Below, in pieces: positions 45,664 through 57,879 of a stretch of 64,000 bases of DNA. The notes beneath the pieces were generated by a model. That model did not search any database, was not told the origin of the DNA, and was given only the letters and a program-made list of their open reading frames with translations. This DNA comes from Dasypus novemcinctus (lineage: Eukaryota; Chordata; Mammalia; Cingulata; Dasypodidae). Each line of letters begins with the position of its first letter. Position 1 is the stretch's first letter. The stretch lies in contig NC_080690.1 of NCBI RefSeq assembly GCF_030445035.2, positions 32,142,796-32,206,795 of the forward strand, read 5' to 3'. The position numbers were made by a program, and so were the translations under genes.

Positions 45664-46777
45664 GCGTATTTTAAGTTATTATTTGTATTGTGCAAATTTT
45701 TTGATCTTGGGGATTCTGGCTGTGAATTTGATGCACGACAATTATGGTTAAAAACATTTGCTTGGTCAACAGAAGATCATCAATGTTTGTGACCATATAA
45801 GTTGTAACAGTAGATTGTTTTATGTGTAGGTATTATTGTTAAATACATGGACTGTTTCCAGGCACAGAATATGAATCATAAGTTAGGATGGACATTAGAT
45901 GTGATTATGATGACATAGCGAAGGTCTGGGGTGTAGGTCTACAAATGTGTGGTGAGGAATTAGAACAAGCTGGAGATGGAGATTTGACACATGGACTCTG
46001 CCTAGCCATGTTAGAAAAATACTTTGACTCCAAGCCTTAAATACCCACATGGAGTCTGTGCTCACCTCATTTATACAGTCAAAGAGTTCCCTGGATGCTG
46101 AACCTCTCCAGGGAAAAGATCTCCCCTAGAAAAGGAACATCAGGGTTTGTTGCATAGCATAGCATAGGTGAGCACGGGGCTGTGCCAGGCCCCACTGGCA
46201 CTGCTACTTGGGCAGAATTTGGATCCTTTGGTCAAGTTTCCCCAGATTCTTTTAAGTCTCCATGTTTAACTGCCTGAGCTTTGTTTTGACAACCCCCTGC
46301 CTGAGGTTGCTTACAGGCTGTTCTTCACTTTGTTTCCAAGGCTGAGGAACAGAAAGTAGCCCTATTTTGAGGAGGTGGAAGTATACGTTTATTTTTTACT
46401 GTGACTTGTTCAGGACCACATTTTATAAAATGCCTTATTTCATTTATTATTGTTTCTGGAAATGAAAGTTCTATTAAAATTGTTTTAGTTTAATATAGAT
46501 AGTTTTGTTATTTAGGGCTTATTTTGAAAAATTCTGAATTTAATTCAAATGTATGCCAATACCTTCCAAAGTAAGGTAATATTCACAGTTCTGATCAGAT
46601 GGCTTAGAGAAATTTATGGAATATTTACATTTGAAGATTTCCTTATTAATGAATGTCTTTAACTTAAATCTAACCAAAAACTGCAACATTATTCTTTGTA
46701 CATTTTCATTATATAGTGTTAACAAGCTTAGTTGCAAACAAAATACTTAAGCTATTAAAAAAAAGAAAGGATATCCT

Positions 46778-47717
46778 TGTAAAGGGCAGTCTTCCCTCCT
46801 TTTCCCCCTACCCAACCCCCACTCTCCTTCCTCTCTCCCTCTTTCCTACATCTGTTCCTTACTTCCTATTTTAAGCACCTAGGGTTACTGGAGGTGAAGA
46901 CGTTAACAATTTCAGTGGCAAGGTTTTATTAGCCCCCAGTGTCAACCCAGGCACCAGTGGGTGAGGTTCATACTCTGTATATCCAGTAGGAACTGGAGGC
47001 AACCACAAACAAATGAAGAGCTGATATTTATTAAGCACTTCCTCCTGCCTGGCACCGTGAAGAAACTTTACTCTGTTTATCTCCTTAGTCAACTGTTTTT
47101 CTGTGCAGTTTCGTCAATTCTCCAGTGTCATACAACTGCCTAACTGTACAAAAGAGATTCAGACATCTCAGAGTTTTCTGCAATTCTGGAACAACGAGAA
47201 TAGCCACTTCTCTGTAAAGAATTTCCTGTCACTTTCAATTGAAAGAGTTCAGTTGAATTAACAAAGAAATTTTCAAGGTGCTAAACTGAAATTTTCCTAC
47301 CAAAAATAAGGCCAGTTAAGTGAAATGCAAAGTGGAATTTTAGCTTAACATGAATTCTCAGGGTATAGCATAAAAGGCAGTTTCCTATATCACAATAGCA
47401 CCTAAAATGTTTAATCACCACATAAATTTTTAAATTATATTAAAAGTGCCATACTTGTCCTCAAAAAAGTTAATAAATAAATTGCTCATTCTCAATTTGA
47501 GATGCAATATTAAGCAACTCTGAGAATCCTTTTTTATATATGCTACTGCTGGCCTTAAGGCCATTTTAATCTATAATCTATACTCTTTAATCTATAATCT
47601 TTAATCTATAAATCCACAGGTGCTTAAATTGCATTAATAAAAGAGTTAAAGTTGCAAACATAGGAAATGATCATTGCACTCTACTCTGCCTTGGTCAGGC
47701 TGCTGATGATGCTGAGA
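46778..47717. other. Unassigned sequence with a MIR piece and a small tandem motif
   Basis: A MIR in reverse is likely at 47020-47110 ('tatttattaagcacttcctcctgcctggcacc'). 'tttaatctataatct' repeats three or four times at 47566-47612. No gene is seen. Confidence 0.5.
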
Positions 47718-47972
47718 TTTTGTGTTTATTTGTTTGTTGTTTTTTGTTTTGGTTTGGTTTGGTTTTTGTTTTGAGGTACCAGGGCTGGGGAGTGAACCTG
47801 GAACTTCGTATGTGGGAAGCCAGAGCTCAACCACTGAGCCACATCATCTCCCCTGAGTTGGCTTTTTCATTTGTTTGCTTGTTGTTTGGTTTTAGGAGGC
47901 ACCGGGAACCAAACCCATGACATTCCTATGTGGTAGGTGGGCACTCAACTGCATGAGCCACATCCATCCCCC
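47718..47972 (-). mobile_element. Dimeric tRNA-like SINE, reverse
   Basis: Two head complements ('ctcaaccactgagccacatc' and 'actcaactgcatgagccacatcc') joined by 'ctcccctgagttggc...tttgtttgcttgttgtttgg'. The same linker occurs in the copies at 33249 and 58978. Confidence 0.85.
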
Positions 47973-48003
47973 TTGTGATAACATCTCCTCTCCCCGCCCC
48001 CTT

Positions 48004-48261
48004 GTGGCTTTTTGTGTGCTGTCTGCTCTCTGTGACCATTCAATGTGCATTCTTCTGAGTCTGTATTTTATTTATTTTATTTCCCCTCCCCACTTGCGGC
48101 TTGCTTGCTGTCTGCTGTGTCCATTCGTTGCGTGCTCCTCTATGTTTTTGCTTGTCTCCGGAGACAAAATAGGAAGGGGAAATAAAATAAATAAAATACA
48201 GACACAGAAGAACGCACAGTGAATGGACACAAAGAGCAGACAGCATGCAAAAAAAAGCCAC
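48004..48261. repeat. Inverted repeat of SINE tail sequence, arms ~88 bp
   Basis: The left arm 48004-48091 is the complement of 48172-48261, about 90% by eye, with an 80-bp spacer that is itself another reversed DAS-tail piece. RNA or single-stranded DNA of this stretch would fold into a long hairpin. The right side ends in a G-run (48265-48278) and an A-run. Confidence 0.85.
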
Positions 48262-48299
48262 ATTTGGGGGGGGGGGGATTAAAAAAAAAAAAAAAGACC

Positions 48300-48715
48300 A
48301 GGGAACAAAACTGTAGGAAAGACACAGCAAGAGTAGAACATCATCACACCAAGCAAAGTCTCACAAGGCACTTGGCTGCTTATGAGGCAATCGATAATTA
48401 TTAACTGTATCCAATCAAGGACACAATCATAAAGGTTTGTATAAGAAATGTAGAAGAGAAAATTTTTGATCAGGGGAGTTAGGCAATGAGACTGTTTCCT
48501 TGTACATCTGAAATGTCATTTCACAGACACCACATAAAGTAGCACCCAAACTATTTTATTATCTGTACTTCCTTTGTCCCCTGATTTGATCTTCTGTGTA
48601 AATTCCTATTCTTTGTTTTAATCATATCATTTCACTCAGAGTGGAGGAGATGGAGAGTCTTATCAACAAGTTGCAAAGACCCTGAAAAGTTAGAGAAGTC
48701 CACACAAGACCACTG
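48300..48715. other. Unassigned intergenic sequence
   Basis: No gene and no nameable repeat. Confidence 0.4.
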
Positions 48716-49335
48716 TCATCTCTGACACCAGTTGCAAATTTGGGGTCCCTAAAGCCATCCTGAGTTTCAACAATTCACTCGAAGGACTCACAGAACTTGC
48801 TGAAAGTTGTTATACTCATGGTTATGGTTTATTACAGATAAAGGTTACAGATTCAAATCAGGCAAGTGAAGAGGCACACAGGGCAGAACCAAGGAAGTTC
48901 TGAACATGGAGCTTCCAGTTGTCCTCCCTCTGTGAAGTCATGGGCAGCGTTATTTTCCTGGCATGACAAATTGAGCATTGCCAATCAGAGAAACTCACCC
49001 AAGCCTTGGTGTCCAGAGTTTTTATTGGGGCTCCATAAAGTGAGCAGGGCTGACTGCCCACACGGCTGCTCTCAGACTCCAGCCCCTTAGAGGTGGAGCT
49101 GATAGCACATGACTCACAGCCCCCACGAAATCATATTGTTAGACTATGGAGTGTGACCCAGAGCCCCAGGCAAACAAAACCTCTTCATCAGGCATGACAT
49201 TGCAAGGGTTTAGAGATTACCCCCCAGTAGGTGAGGGCAAACATGGGTTCTCCGGTGGGACTAAATTCTTTATCACAAAGTATCCATCTGATGTTATGAT
49301 GGACCCTAAAACCGGAAACTCCAAAGAAGCATTAT
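48716..49335 (-). mobile_element. Old LTR, probable ERV1 type
   Basis: In reverse: 'cactcgaaggactcacagaactt', 'tatactcatggttatggtttattacag' (complement carries a CTGTAATAAA poly(A) signal), 'gcattgccaatcagagaaactc', 'ggtgtccagagtttttattggggct'. I know this wording from an old mammalian LTR group but cannot name it. No clear duplication. Confidence 0.5.
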
Positions 49336-49569
49336 GAGAACAGGTAAGAATGCAGCTAACTTCTAAGAAAACACACATGATCTGCCCTATGGTTGGATTT
49401 CTGCAGAGTTTTGCTTTTGTTTTTTGTTTCTATTTACCCTCAATCAGTAAGAAGATGATATTTAATTGCTGAAAGACTGGAGAAAGAAAAAAAGACAGAA
49501 ATTCAGGACCTAATCAATTCTGGCTAAGCCAGGAGGGAACTGATGGGCCAAATCATCTAAGCCGCTAAG

Positions 49570-49994
49570 AACAGATAGTAGGGAAGAGGATGTGGCTCAA
49601 CAGACAGAGCGTCGGCCTGCCGTATAGGAGGTCCAAGGGTTCGATACACAGGGCCTCCTGGCTTGTGTGCTGAGCTGGCCCACACACAGTACTGCTGCGT
49701 GCAAGGAGTGCTGGCACATGCAGGGATGTCCCTGCGTAAGGGTGCCCCTCACGCAAGAAATGGCCCCTGTGCAAGGAGAGCCACCCTGCACCAAACTGCA
49801 GCCCAGGAGTGGTACCACACACACAGAGAGCTGATGCAGCAAGATGACACAACAAAAAGAGACATAGATCCCCAGTTCTGCCTGATGAGAATACAAGCGG
49901 ACACAGAAGAAGACACAGTGATTGGACACAGAGAACAGACAAGGGGGTGGTGGTAAATAAATAAATAAATCTTAAAAAAAAATAACAGATAGTA
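49570..49994 (+). mobile_element. DAS-type SINE
   Basis: 49581-49983, perfect 11-bp duplication AACAGATAGTA. Head 'gaggatgtggctcaacagacagagcgtcgg', full body and an A/T tail. Minus-strand frame of 158 codons is SINE sequence. Confidence 0.92.
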
Positions 49995-50044
49995 AACATT
50001 TCCTCACATTTGCAGGTTGTTTTGTGGGCAGAAACTAACATGAT

Positions 50045-50320
50045 TCACAATTAAAGAGCAGTTGCAAAAGACCACATTTTGTACAATTCCGTTTATATGA
50101 AATGCCCAGTATAGGCAAATCTACAGGGATGGATTTGGGGAGAACAGAGGGTGCCTGCTTAAGAATACAGGATTTCTTTGGGAGGGGATGAAAAGTTCTA
50201 AATTTGTTTGCGGTGATGGTTGTACAACTCTGTGGATATACTAAAAACCGTTGAATTGTACATTTTAAATGGTGAATTGTATAGTATGCAAATTATATCT
50301 CAATAAAATTGCCCCCCACC
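50045..50320 (+). mobile_element. L1M 3' end
   Basis: 'ttgtacaattccgtttatatgaaatg', 'gcggtgatggttgtacaactctgtggatatac', 'tatctcaataaaattg'. Older and 5'-truncated. Confidence 0.78.
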
Positions 50321-51015
50321 AATAAAATTAAAATACAACTGTCTTTTCTAACAAATCCTTTTCTAGCAAAATATAGACTGGCAACCATCCACTAATCTAA
50401 CCTCTGTGCTCAGAAAGCCTTTTCAAAATCAAGTGGAAACATGTTCTCAAGGCAAAAACAAACATAATAAATCTTTGATTTTCTAAAATGTACCTTTGTT
50501 TGCTTAACCCAAAGGGAGTGTCTACAGAATTGCAGATCAAGAATCCAATAACTTTAATAATTATGAGTTGGAATTTACATTATTCAATCAACCTCAATGC
50601 TGACAAAAACGACTCCTTTGTTTTGTCTTGCAGGGAGAAGTGGAGTCTCTCAGAAGGGGCAGGAATAAAGACCTATTGATTCGATGCATTTTGTGTTAGA
50701 ATTAGGTAGACTCTGAAATGGATGCCCCTAACCCCTCGGACTGACTATGTTTTGCTAAGATAGGAATGAATTGCTCTGGGACTCATAGGTCTGGAGCTAA
50801 TTATGCTGCAGGGTGAATTAATCATGAAATCGTTTTTTCTAACAAAGACAAATTACCTCCTTTATTGTACAAGGCCTCGAAAAATTACATGAATGACTAA
50901 CATCCAGCCAGCACTTGAGCCCGCAGTCAACAAGATGGCACCTTGCCAGAGGAGACTTCTCTTTGTTGGTTTGCACAGAGGAGAAGGAGCACAGGCAACT
51001 ATTATTGAACATGCC
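50321..51015. other. Unassigned intergenic sequence
   Basis: No gene or nameable repeat. Confidence 0.4.
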
Positions 51016-51017
51016 CT

Positions 51018-51422
51018 TCGTGGTAGTTTGAAGCTTTTATGGACCCCAGAAAATCATGTCGTTAGAGTTAGTCCATTCCTGTGGGTGTGAACCTATCGTA
51101 GGTGGGACCTTTGCCAAGGTGTGGCCAGTGTGGGTCTTAATCGTCTTACTGAAGTTCTGTATAAATGGGATGAATATGGAAAGAGAAAGTCAGAGGAAGC
51201 CAGAAGCTGAAGCAACAAGATGGAAGAGAAGGGAGAGACCAGCAGATATTGCCATGGACCTTGCTGGAACTGCAGCATTCAGTCTTCAGGGAAAAAACAT
51301 CGCCTAATGACTTGGACATTTTCATAGTCTCAGAACTATAAGCTTGCAAACAAATAAATCCCCACTGCAAAAGCCAACCCATTTCTGATATATTGCATTT
51401 CAGCAGTCTAGTTAACTAAAAC
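51018..51422 (+). mobile_element. MaLR-type solo LTR, plus strand
   Basis: 'gtggtagtttgaagcttttatggaccccagaaaa', 'gtgggtgtgaacctatcgtaggtgggacctt', 'gacttggacattttcatagtctcagaactataagc', 'aaataaatccccactgcaaaagccaaccc', ending 'ttaactaaaaca'. The order matches MaLR LTRs from 5' to 3', with AATAAA near 51350. About 405 bp. The flanking duplication is worn. Confidence 0.8.
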
Positions 51423-51534
51423 ACCTTTATGAAAGCATTCATATCCTTATTTGATATTCCCCTCAGGCATAGTTAGGGAAGTGTTATTATTACATCATTT
51501 GCACATGAGGAAACTTGCACAAAGAATGGATGGA

Positions 51535-51975
51535 TAGGGCTTGGCTTTTGCAGACATTCAGATACCATTAATATGACTTATTAGCCCTGTGACTTTTGGC
51601 AAGTTTTTAAACTTTTCTAAGTCTCAGTCTTCTCATCTTTATAATCACAATTATAATGCTTCTCTCCTAGGCTTGTGAGAAATAGAAGAGAATTTATTCA
51701 TACAAACAGAGACAAAGAGCAAGAAAGAAGCCTGGCACCTCAAAAGAATGTAGCAGGTGCTTATTAAACTAAGCTCACTGGAGTCAGACAGCTTGGATTC
51801 AAACCCCAGCTCTGCCATCTGCTAAAAGCCATAAATATAAGAAGTTTAGGCTCTTTGTGCCACATTTCCTTATCTATAAAATGGGGACAACAATAGCAGC
51901 TACCCCACAGCTTTCTTGTGAAACTTAGAAGATGATAAAGGCATATAAAGTCCAAAAAAAAAACAGTCAATAAAT
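51535..51975 (+). mobile_element. Two MIR SINEs in tandem order
   Basis: 51540-51750: 'tagccctgtgacttttggcaag...aagtctcagtcttctcatc'. 51773-51975: 'actggagtcagacagcttggattcaaaccccagctctgcc', 'ccttatctataaaatggggacaacaatagcagctacc'. Both plus. Confidence 0.8.
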
Positions 51976-52939
51976 GATGAAGATAAAGATGATAATACTA
52001 ATGATTCTTGTAACCCTCAAACGATTGTCCAGGACCACATAAAACATAAGGGTAGAAGCCAGGTTGCGATTCTAGGTCTTCTGACTTTAAATAGGGTTTT
52101 TCCATTTTTAGACAAGACCACCGATTCAAGTGCAAGTGTGTGAAATATTCTGAGTTCTCAAGAGATCGTTGGTGGAAGAAAAGACTTCAGCAATTTTCAA
52201 GAGACGGTAGACTCTTCAAAATACAGAAGAGAAGAGAATGCATCTGAAGTCATCCTATGAGGTCAATATTATTGCTCTGATACCAAAACCAGACCAAGAT
52301 ATCACAGGAAAAGAAAACTGCAGACCATTATCCCTTATGAATACAGATGCAAAAATCCTCAACAAAACAGTATAATTATTTTTAAATTATTAATAAATTA
52401 TCAATAAAAGTGAGTCTAGCAACATACAAAATGATTATACCCTATAACCATGTAGAGTTTATCCCAGGAATACCTGATTGGTCAATATATGAAAATCAAT
52501 CAATGTAACACGCCATATCAATATAATAAAGTACAAAAACTGCATGATCAGCTCAACTGATGGAGAAAAGCATTTCACAAAATCCAACACCCTTTCATAA
52601 TATAAACACTCAACAAACTAAGAATATAAGGGAGACTCCTCAACTTAATAAAGGGCATCTATAACACACTCTAAAGTAACCAGTTGATCAAACAAGAAAT
52701 ACATAAAAGAATGAAAGCAAACACACAACACACCAAACCTTCTGGGATGTAGCAAAGGCAGCAACAGAGGGAAATTTATAATTATAAACACCTTGAAGAA
52801 AGAGCCCAAATCAATAACCAAAGTTTATACCTTGAGAAATTAGAAGAGCACACTAAACCCAAAGTTAGCAGAAGGAAGGAAATAATAAAGATCAGAGTGG
52901 AGATAAATGAAATAGAGAACAGAAAACAATAGAGTTAAT

Positions 52940-53345
52940 GAAAACAAAAAATGGGAAACGGACTTTGGCCCAGTGGTTAGGGCGTCCGTCTACCACATGG
53001 GAGGTCCGCAGTTCAAACCCCGGGCCTCCTTGACCCATGTGGAGCTGGCCCAAGCGCAGTGCTGATGCGTGCAAGGAGTGCCGTGCTACACAGGGGTGTT
53101 CCCCGTGTAGGGGAGCCCCACGCACAAGGAGTGCACCCATAAGGAGAGCCGCCCAGCGCGAAGGAGGGAGCAGCCTGCTGAGGAATGGGGCCGCCCACAC
53201 TTCCCGTGCAGCTGACGACAACAGAAGCGGACAAAGAAACAAGACGCAGCAAAAAGACACAGAAAACAGACAACCGGGGGAGGGGAGGGGAATTAAATAA
53301 ATAAATAAATAAAAATAAATCTAAAAAAAAAAAAAGAAAACAAAA
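52940..53345 (+). mobile_element. DAS SINE
   Basis: 52950-53335, duplication GAAAACAAAA (52940-52949, 53336-53345). Near-consensus head and body, 'aaataaataaataaat' tail. CpG-rich and young, inserted in the L1M ORF2. Confidence 0.92.
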
Positions 53346-53874
53346 GATGGCTCTTTGAAAAAATAAAATTGACAAACCTTTAGTTAGACTGACAGAAAAA
53401 AAAGTAAAATCAGGAATGAAAGTGAGGACATTACTACCAACCTTATAGAAAAAAAAGGACTATAAGAGAATACAATGAACAGTTGTATACCAACAACTTA
53501 CATAACTTAAATGAAATGGTCAAATTCTTAAAAACACACAAATTACTTAAATTAACTTATGGCTAAATTGGATGTCTAAAGTGACCAATAACAAGTAAAG
53601 AGATTGAATTCTAAAAACTCAACAATAAAAAGTCAACCCAATTTAAAAATGAGCAAAGCATTTGAATAGACATTGCTCCAAAGAAAATATACAAATGGCC
53701 AATAAGCACATGAATATCATTAGTCATTAAGGAAATGCAAATCAGAATCATAATAGGATATGCCATCATATCCACTAGGATGGCTGTGATTAAATTAAAT
53801 TTTAAAACGAACAACAAATGTTGACTAGGTTGTGGAGAAATTGGAACACTCATACAATTGCTGGTGAGAATGTA

Positions 53875-54241
53875 AAATTGTAATCGCTCACTACAGGGAT
53901 TTTATTTGTTATTGTGATAGTTACTTTAGCTTAGATTCATTCCCTTACATGATACTTGTTATTGTAAATGGTAACTTTAGCTTATTTTCATTCCTCTACT
54001 TGGTACTGTAGTTGTAATCATACGTTAGCTAAGTGATTTGTAACACTGCTGAGTATCAACTCCACCTCCCCTTGTTTGAATCTCATAAAAACCCTAAACT
54101 CTTTAGATTCAGGGAGACAGATTTGAGCTGGGGGCCCCTGTCTCCATGCCTGTTGACTCGCATTAATGCTCTTTTCTTAGAATCCCAGTGTCATGGCATT
54201 GACATCTGTATCAGGTACAAGCTCTTGCTCTGTAACAAAAT
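53875..54241 (+). mobile_element. Solo LTR, ERV1 type, in L1
   Basis: A 359-bp element, 53879-54237, starts TGTAATCG and ends GTAACA, with a 4-bp duplication AAAT (53875-53878, 54238-54241), the gammaretrovirus-like size. L1 ORF2 text reads straight across if it is removed ('gaatgtaaaatgatgcagcc'). Internal 'ctcataaaaaccctaaactctt' and a partly tandem 'actttagctta(g/t)(a/t)ttcattcc' pair at 53925 and 53971. Confidence 0.85.
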
Positions 54242-55190
54242 GATGCAGCCACTATGGAAAACAGTTTGGTAGTTCCTCAAAATTTAAACATAAAGTTACT
54301 GTATGACCTAGCAATTTCACTCTCAGTATATACCCAGAAGAGCATATATCCACACAAAAACTCCAACATGAATATTCAAAGTGACATAATTCCTGAGGAG
54401 AAATAACTCGAATGTTCATCAGCTGACAAATGAATAAACAAACTGGTATATTCAACCAGTGGAATATTATTCAGCCATGAAAAAGAATAAAGTACTAGTA
54501 CAGGCTGCAGCATGGACAGATGTTGAAAACAAGTCCGATGCAAAAGCCATACAATGTATAAGGTGATAGAGAGGAGGTTGGAGGGATGAATGCTGATGGG
54601 TGGGGGTTTTCTTTTGGAGGCATGAAAATGTTCTGGAATTAGACAGTGGAGATAGTTGTGCAATCTTGTGACTATCTGAAAACCACTGAAATATACACCT
54701 TAAAATGGTTATTTTATAGTATTTGAATCATATGTTCATTTTTTTTTTTAATTAAAAAGGAGACACAATGGAAGCTGAGACTGATGCCTGAGAGGGAGGG
54801 CTGAACTAATGCTTTCCTTAAGGCTAAAATGGGACCTCTCAAGTTTTGACCAGGGAACAATGAAGTTATACTGCAAAATCAGTGCTGTCTTTCTAGTCTG
54901 TACAAAAACTGATTGTGTTGGTAATGGGTACAGAGCTATTGTACCCATGTGCTGGTTGTAAATGACAGAGACCATCTTAAACTCCATTTTGATAGAAGTT
55001 TTCCTGCTATGATAACAATGCACCCATATTTCTATTTTCTTTTTTAAATAAACTTTTTTTGAGATAATTTCAAACTTACAGAACACTTGCAAAAATAATA
55101 CAAAACCCAAATGGAGAACTCCAATATACCCTCCACTCAGACACCCAGATTCATCAACTTTTAATATTTTGTCATATTTGTTGTATCATT

Positions 55191-55192
55191 CC

Positions 55193-55247
<55 letters not shown>

Positions 55248-55250
55248 CAT
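55191..55250 (+). repeat. (ATCT)n microsatellite
   Basis: About 15 perfect units of tetranucleotide ATCT/TATC, ending in ATCC variants. Likely polymorphic. Confidence 0.95.
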
Positions 55251-55259
55251 CCATCATCT

Positions 55260-55751
55260 CTCTTAGTTTCCCTAAACTGCTATCACAAATGCCACTTAAA
55301 GAGTTGCTTAAACAAAGGGAACTTATTGGCTCACAGTTTTGAGGCCAGGAGAAACCCAAAATCAGTGTGCCAGCAAGGGGGTGCTTTCTTCCCAAAGTTT
55401 ACAACATTCCAGCGCTAGCTGCCTGCAATCTCTGGGGCCCCTGGGCTTCCCCATCACGTGGCAATGTCCTCTCCTTTCTCTTCTGGGTTCTGTTGACTTC
55501 CAGCATCCACTGACTTCCAGCTTCCAGCTCCTCCCCATGACTTTCTCTGACTATGTCTGGTATTTTCTTCTTTTTATAAAGGATTCCAATAATCAGATTA
55601 AGACCAAACCTAATTCAGTTGGGCCAATCCTTAACAAAAAATAATATCTTAAAGAGATCCTATTTACAATGGGTTCCTGCTCCCCAGGAATGAAGATCAA
55701 GACCAAGAACACTTCTAAGTTGAAGTACATAATTTAATCCACCACACTCTT
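55260..55751 (-). mobile_element. MaLR-type solo LTR, reverse
   Basis: 55265-55746; the complement starts TGTGGTGGATTAAA and its 3' end reads 'ctgtgagccaataagttccc...tttagggaaact'. 5-bp duplication CTCTT (55260-55264, 55747-55751), the ERVL size. It shares its 3' end with the fragment at 58325-58612. Confidence 0.82.
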
Positions 55752-56090
55752 TATCCATCTAGTTTGTAAACATTTGAGAGTAGGTTGTGTACGTCATATT
55801 CCCTGAATACTTAATAGTCCATGTTCTTTTCCTAAGAACAAGTATATTCACTTATGTAAGTTATCACCTTCAGGGAATTTAAAATTAATATTAAGTTTAC
55901 AGTCTACATTCCAATTTTTTCATATGCCCAGTAACATCCTTTTGGGAATTTTCTCCTCCATTATTAGGTCTAGTCCAGGATCATGTATTTCCAAATTTCT
56001 CTACCCTCTCTTTTTCTCTATCTCTATTTTGAGGCAAGTATACAAAGGTGGTCATTTACATCTGTAGAAAGTGTCTTAACCTAGGTCATC

Positions 56091-57879
56091 AATTATTCAT
56101 TTATTTATTTTCCTAGTACCTCTGCTTGCCCAAGGTCAAATAGTTTGTCTATTAAGCTTCCATTCCTTACCTGTGTTGGAAGACATCTCCCTGGATTTCT
56201 CACATTTCTGCATGGTCTCACCCTTCTGAGAAAAGCATAGCAAACAGCCATGGAAGCTAAAGATAGTGCATTCCTCCAGAGAGATTTGACCTGCATGGAT
56301 GTTCTAGGGTAGTAACCCTCAGAGGAGGTTTGCTTACAATCCAGAGAATGAGCGATCTCTCTCCCGAGGGAAGGATGGCCAGGTCACTAGTTGACTAATT
56401 TCAGGGTCCTCTCCCGTGGTCACCCCACAGCAGTGCAGGTAACACCAAGCCCTCATGGCATCACCCAGGAGGAACTGGGGCATGAGGAACGAAGTCCTGC
56501 TGGGGGGTTTTCTGTAATAAATCATCTGTGTCTCTTAGCTAAATGTCTTCTATCTTCATTAAGCATATATATATAAACTGTGATAGGCTAACTTGCAAAC
56601 ACAGTAAAATCTCAAAACTTTTACAATTTCTGCCTTAACCTTTTAGAAAATGGGTAATAACAGTCCTCTCCCTTAGGGTTTTTAATTAAGACCATGTGAA
56701 CTAATGCATGTAAAGCACTTAGCTATTATTTGTCAGTTGCTGTGCCTTACTTTACTTGTTAATTATCTTGTGGAGTACACAGGGTTAAAGGCTAGCGACA
56801 CAGCAGAAAACAAGAGATTTGGTTCTTAGGTATCCGTCTGGAGAGTTGATCATTTGCATTTGAGCCCTGGTTCTGCCGTTAACTAGTTGTGTGATCTAGG
56901 ACAAGTCACTTCTTTCTCAGAGCCTTTGTATTCTCATCTGTAAAATTTGTATATTGGAAGAGATCAGCATTTAAAGGATAAATTCCAAGGAATATTAGAT
57001 TCATGAGATTATCCTTGGACAGAAAAGGAGTTCAAGAAAACTTTGCATCTATATCTATCCTAGAACTCAATAATGCATATTATCATAGTAATAACTCTGG
57101 GAAGAACTGTTTGATTTGAATTAAGCCAAAATTTCCAAAAGCCATTCAACCATTCATGTCATTCAAAGCAGCAAATTAATATCTCATGGATTATATTATA
57201 GAAAATGCTGAACTCCTGATTTTCAAATGAACTTCACAACATCCTGCCAATGCTCTTTGTTTTTTCACCGGTCCTAGGAAGTCTTTTCTTTAGTAATCGC
57301 ACCTAGTTTTTTCTCACTCAGATGAGAAGAAAAACTTGGTACCAGCAGCTTTTTGTTGCCTCTGAGTAGGTAAGCTAAATAAGAGTCTGGAATCTGAAAG
57401 ATTTGGTTCTAATTCTCCCTGTCCCATGAACTCAACTATCTATGACTTGGAGCAAGCATTTTTCCAACCGAAAAGTAAGAGAGCCAAGCTAGATGGTCTC
57501 TATATTCCAACCCAGTATGAGAATAGTCTTTCACTCTGATAAATGGCATTCAAAGCAGCTTTTGCTCCAGCAACTCCAGGGTTTGTCAATACAGCCTCCT
57601 GCAACAGCCATTGGCCCTGTATAGTTGCATTACCTCCCTAAACCAACAAGCAATAGAGAACAGCTTAAGCCCACCTGATCTTTTTAAGGAGGCTGCACCT
57701 CACCCTTCATGTGTCAGTGCCTCACCCTTTGGGAAAATGCTCTCTCTTATTATTGGGACAGCCTGTGAACTCTAAATTAATGACTTGGATGGTTGCAGTT
57801 CTGACACTTTCTTTTTAGTATTTATAATATTTTATTGATATGATGTTCAATATTGAATTTATTAATATTGATATTAAAT
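56091..57879. other. Unassigned sequence with MIR copies
   Basis: MIR at 56818-57000 ('gagccctggttctgccgttaactagttgtgtgatctaggacaagtcac', 'tcatctgtaaaatt') and a weaker MIR at 57385-57520. No gene is seen. Confidence 0.6.

Larger units (their letters stand above)
44137..46777 (+). pseudogene. AKIRIN1: AKIRIN1 processed pseudogene
   Basis: A retrocopy of AKIRIN1, a small nuclear protein that links transcription factors to chromatin remodelling. Perfect 13-bp duplication GAAAGGATATCCT (44137-44149, 46765-46777) and an A-tail at 46757-46764. No introns. The start codon at 44363 is ACG, followed by a readable 'ACGATL..PVEF.AALLSPG'. A one-base deletion near 44425 shifts the frame at the Lys-Arg nuclear signal, and further stops follow. 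A DAS SINE (44823-45182) splits the end of the frame. The terminus reads '[39 protein letters not shown]' in substance, with stop at 45309. The rest is 3'UTR. Confidence 0.95.
52200..54740 (+). mobile_element. Old L1M, ORF2 to 3' end, split by SINE and LTR
   Basis: Broken reverse-transcriptase text from 52250 ('ccaaaaccagaccaagatatcac', 'gaatacagatgcaaaaatcctcaa', 'gatggagaaaagcatttcacaaaatcc'), ORF2 continuing after the SINE to 53878 and after the LTR from 54242 ('gatgcagccactatggaaaacagtttgg'), and a 3'UTR to about 54740. Some order is rearranged (52680-52960). Confidence 0.78.
55035..56090 (-). mobile_element. Old L1 3' region, reverse, split by a MaLR LTR
   Basis: 55040-55190 ('gagataatttcaaacttacagaa...tggagaactccaatataccctccactcagac') and 55752-56010 ('tttatccatctagtttgtaaacatttgagagtagg', 'cctaagaacaagtatattcac', 'caatttttcatatgcccagtaacatcc') read together as one old L1 3' region in reverse. 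The simple repeat (55191-55250) and the LTR split it. Confidence 0.6.

Noticed and set aside
55191-55250. CRISPR-like regular repeats
   Set aside because: Simple ATCT microsatellite with no spacers; the genome is mammalian.
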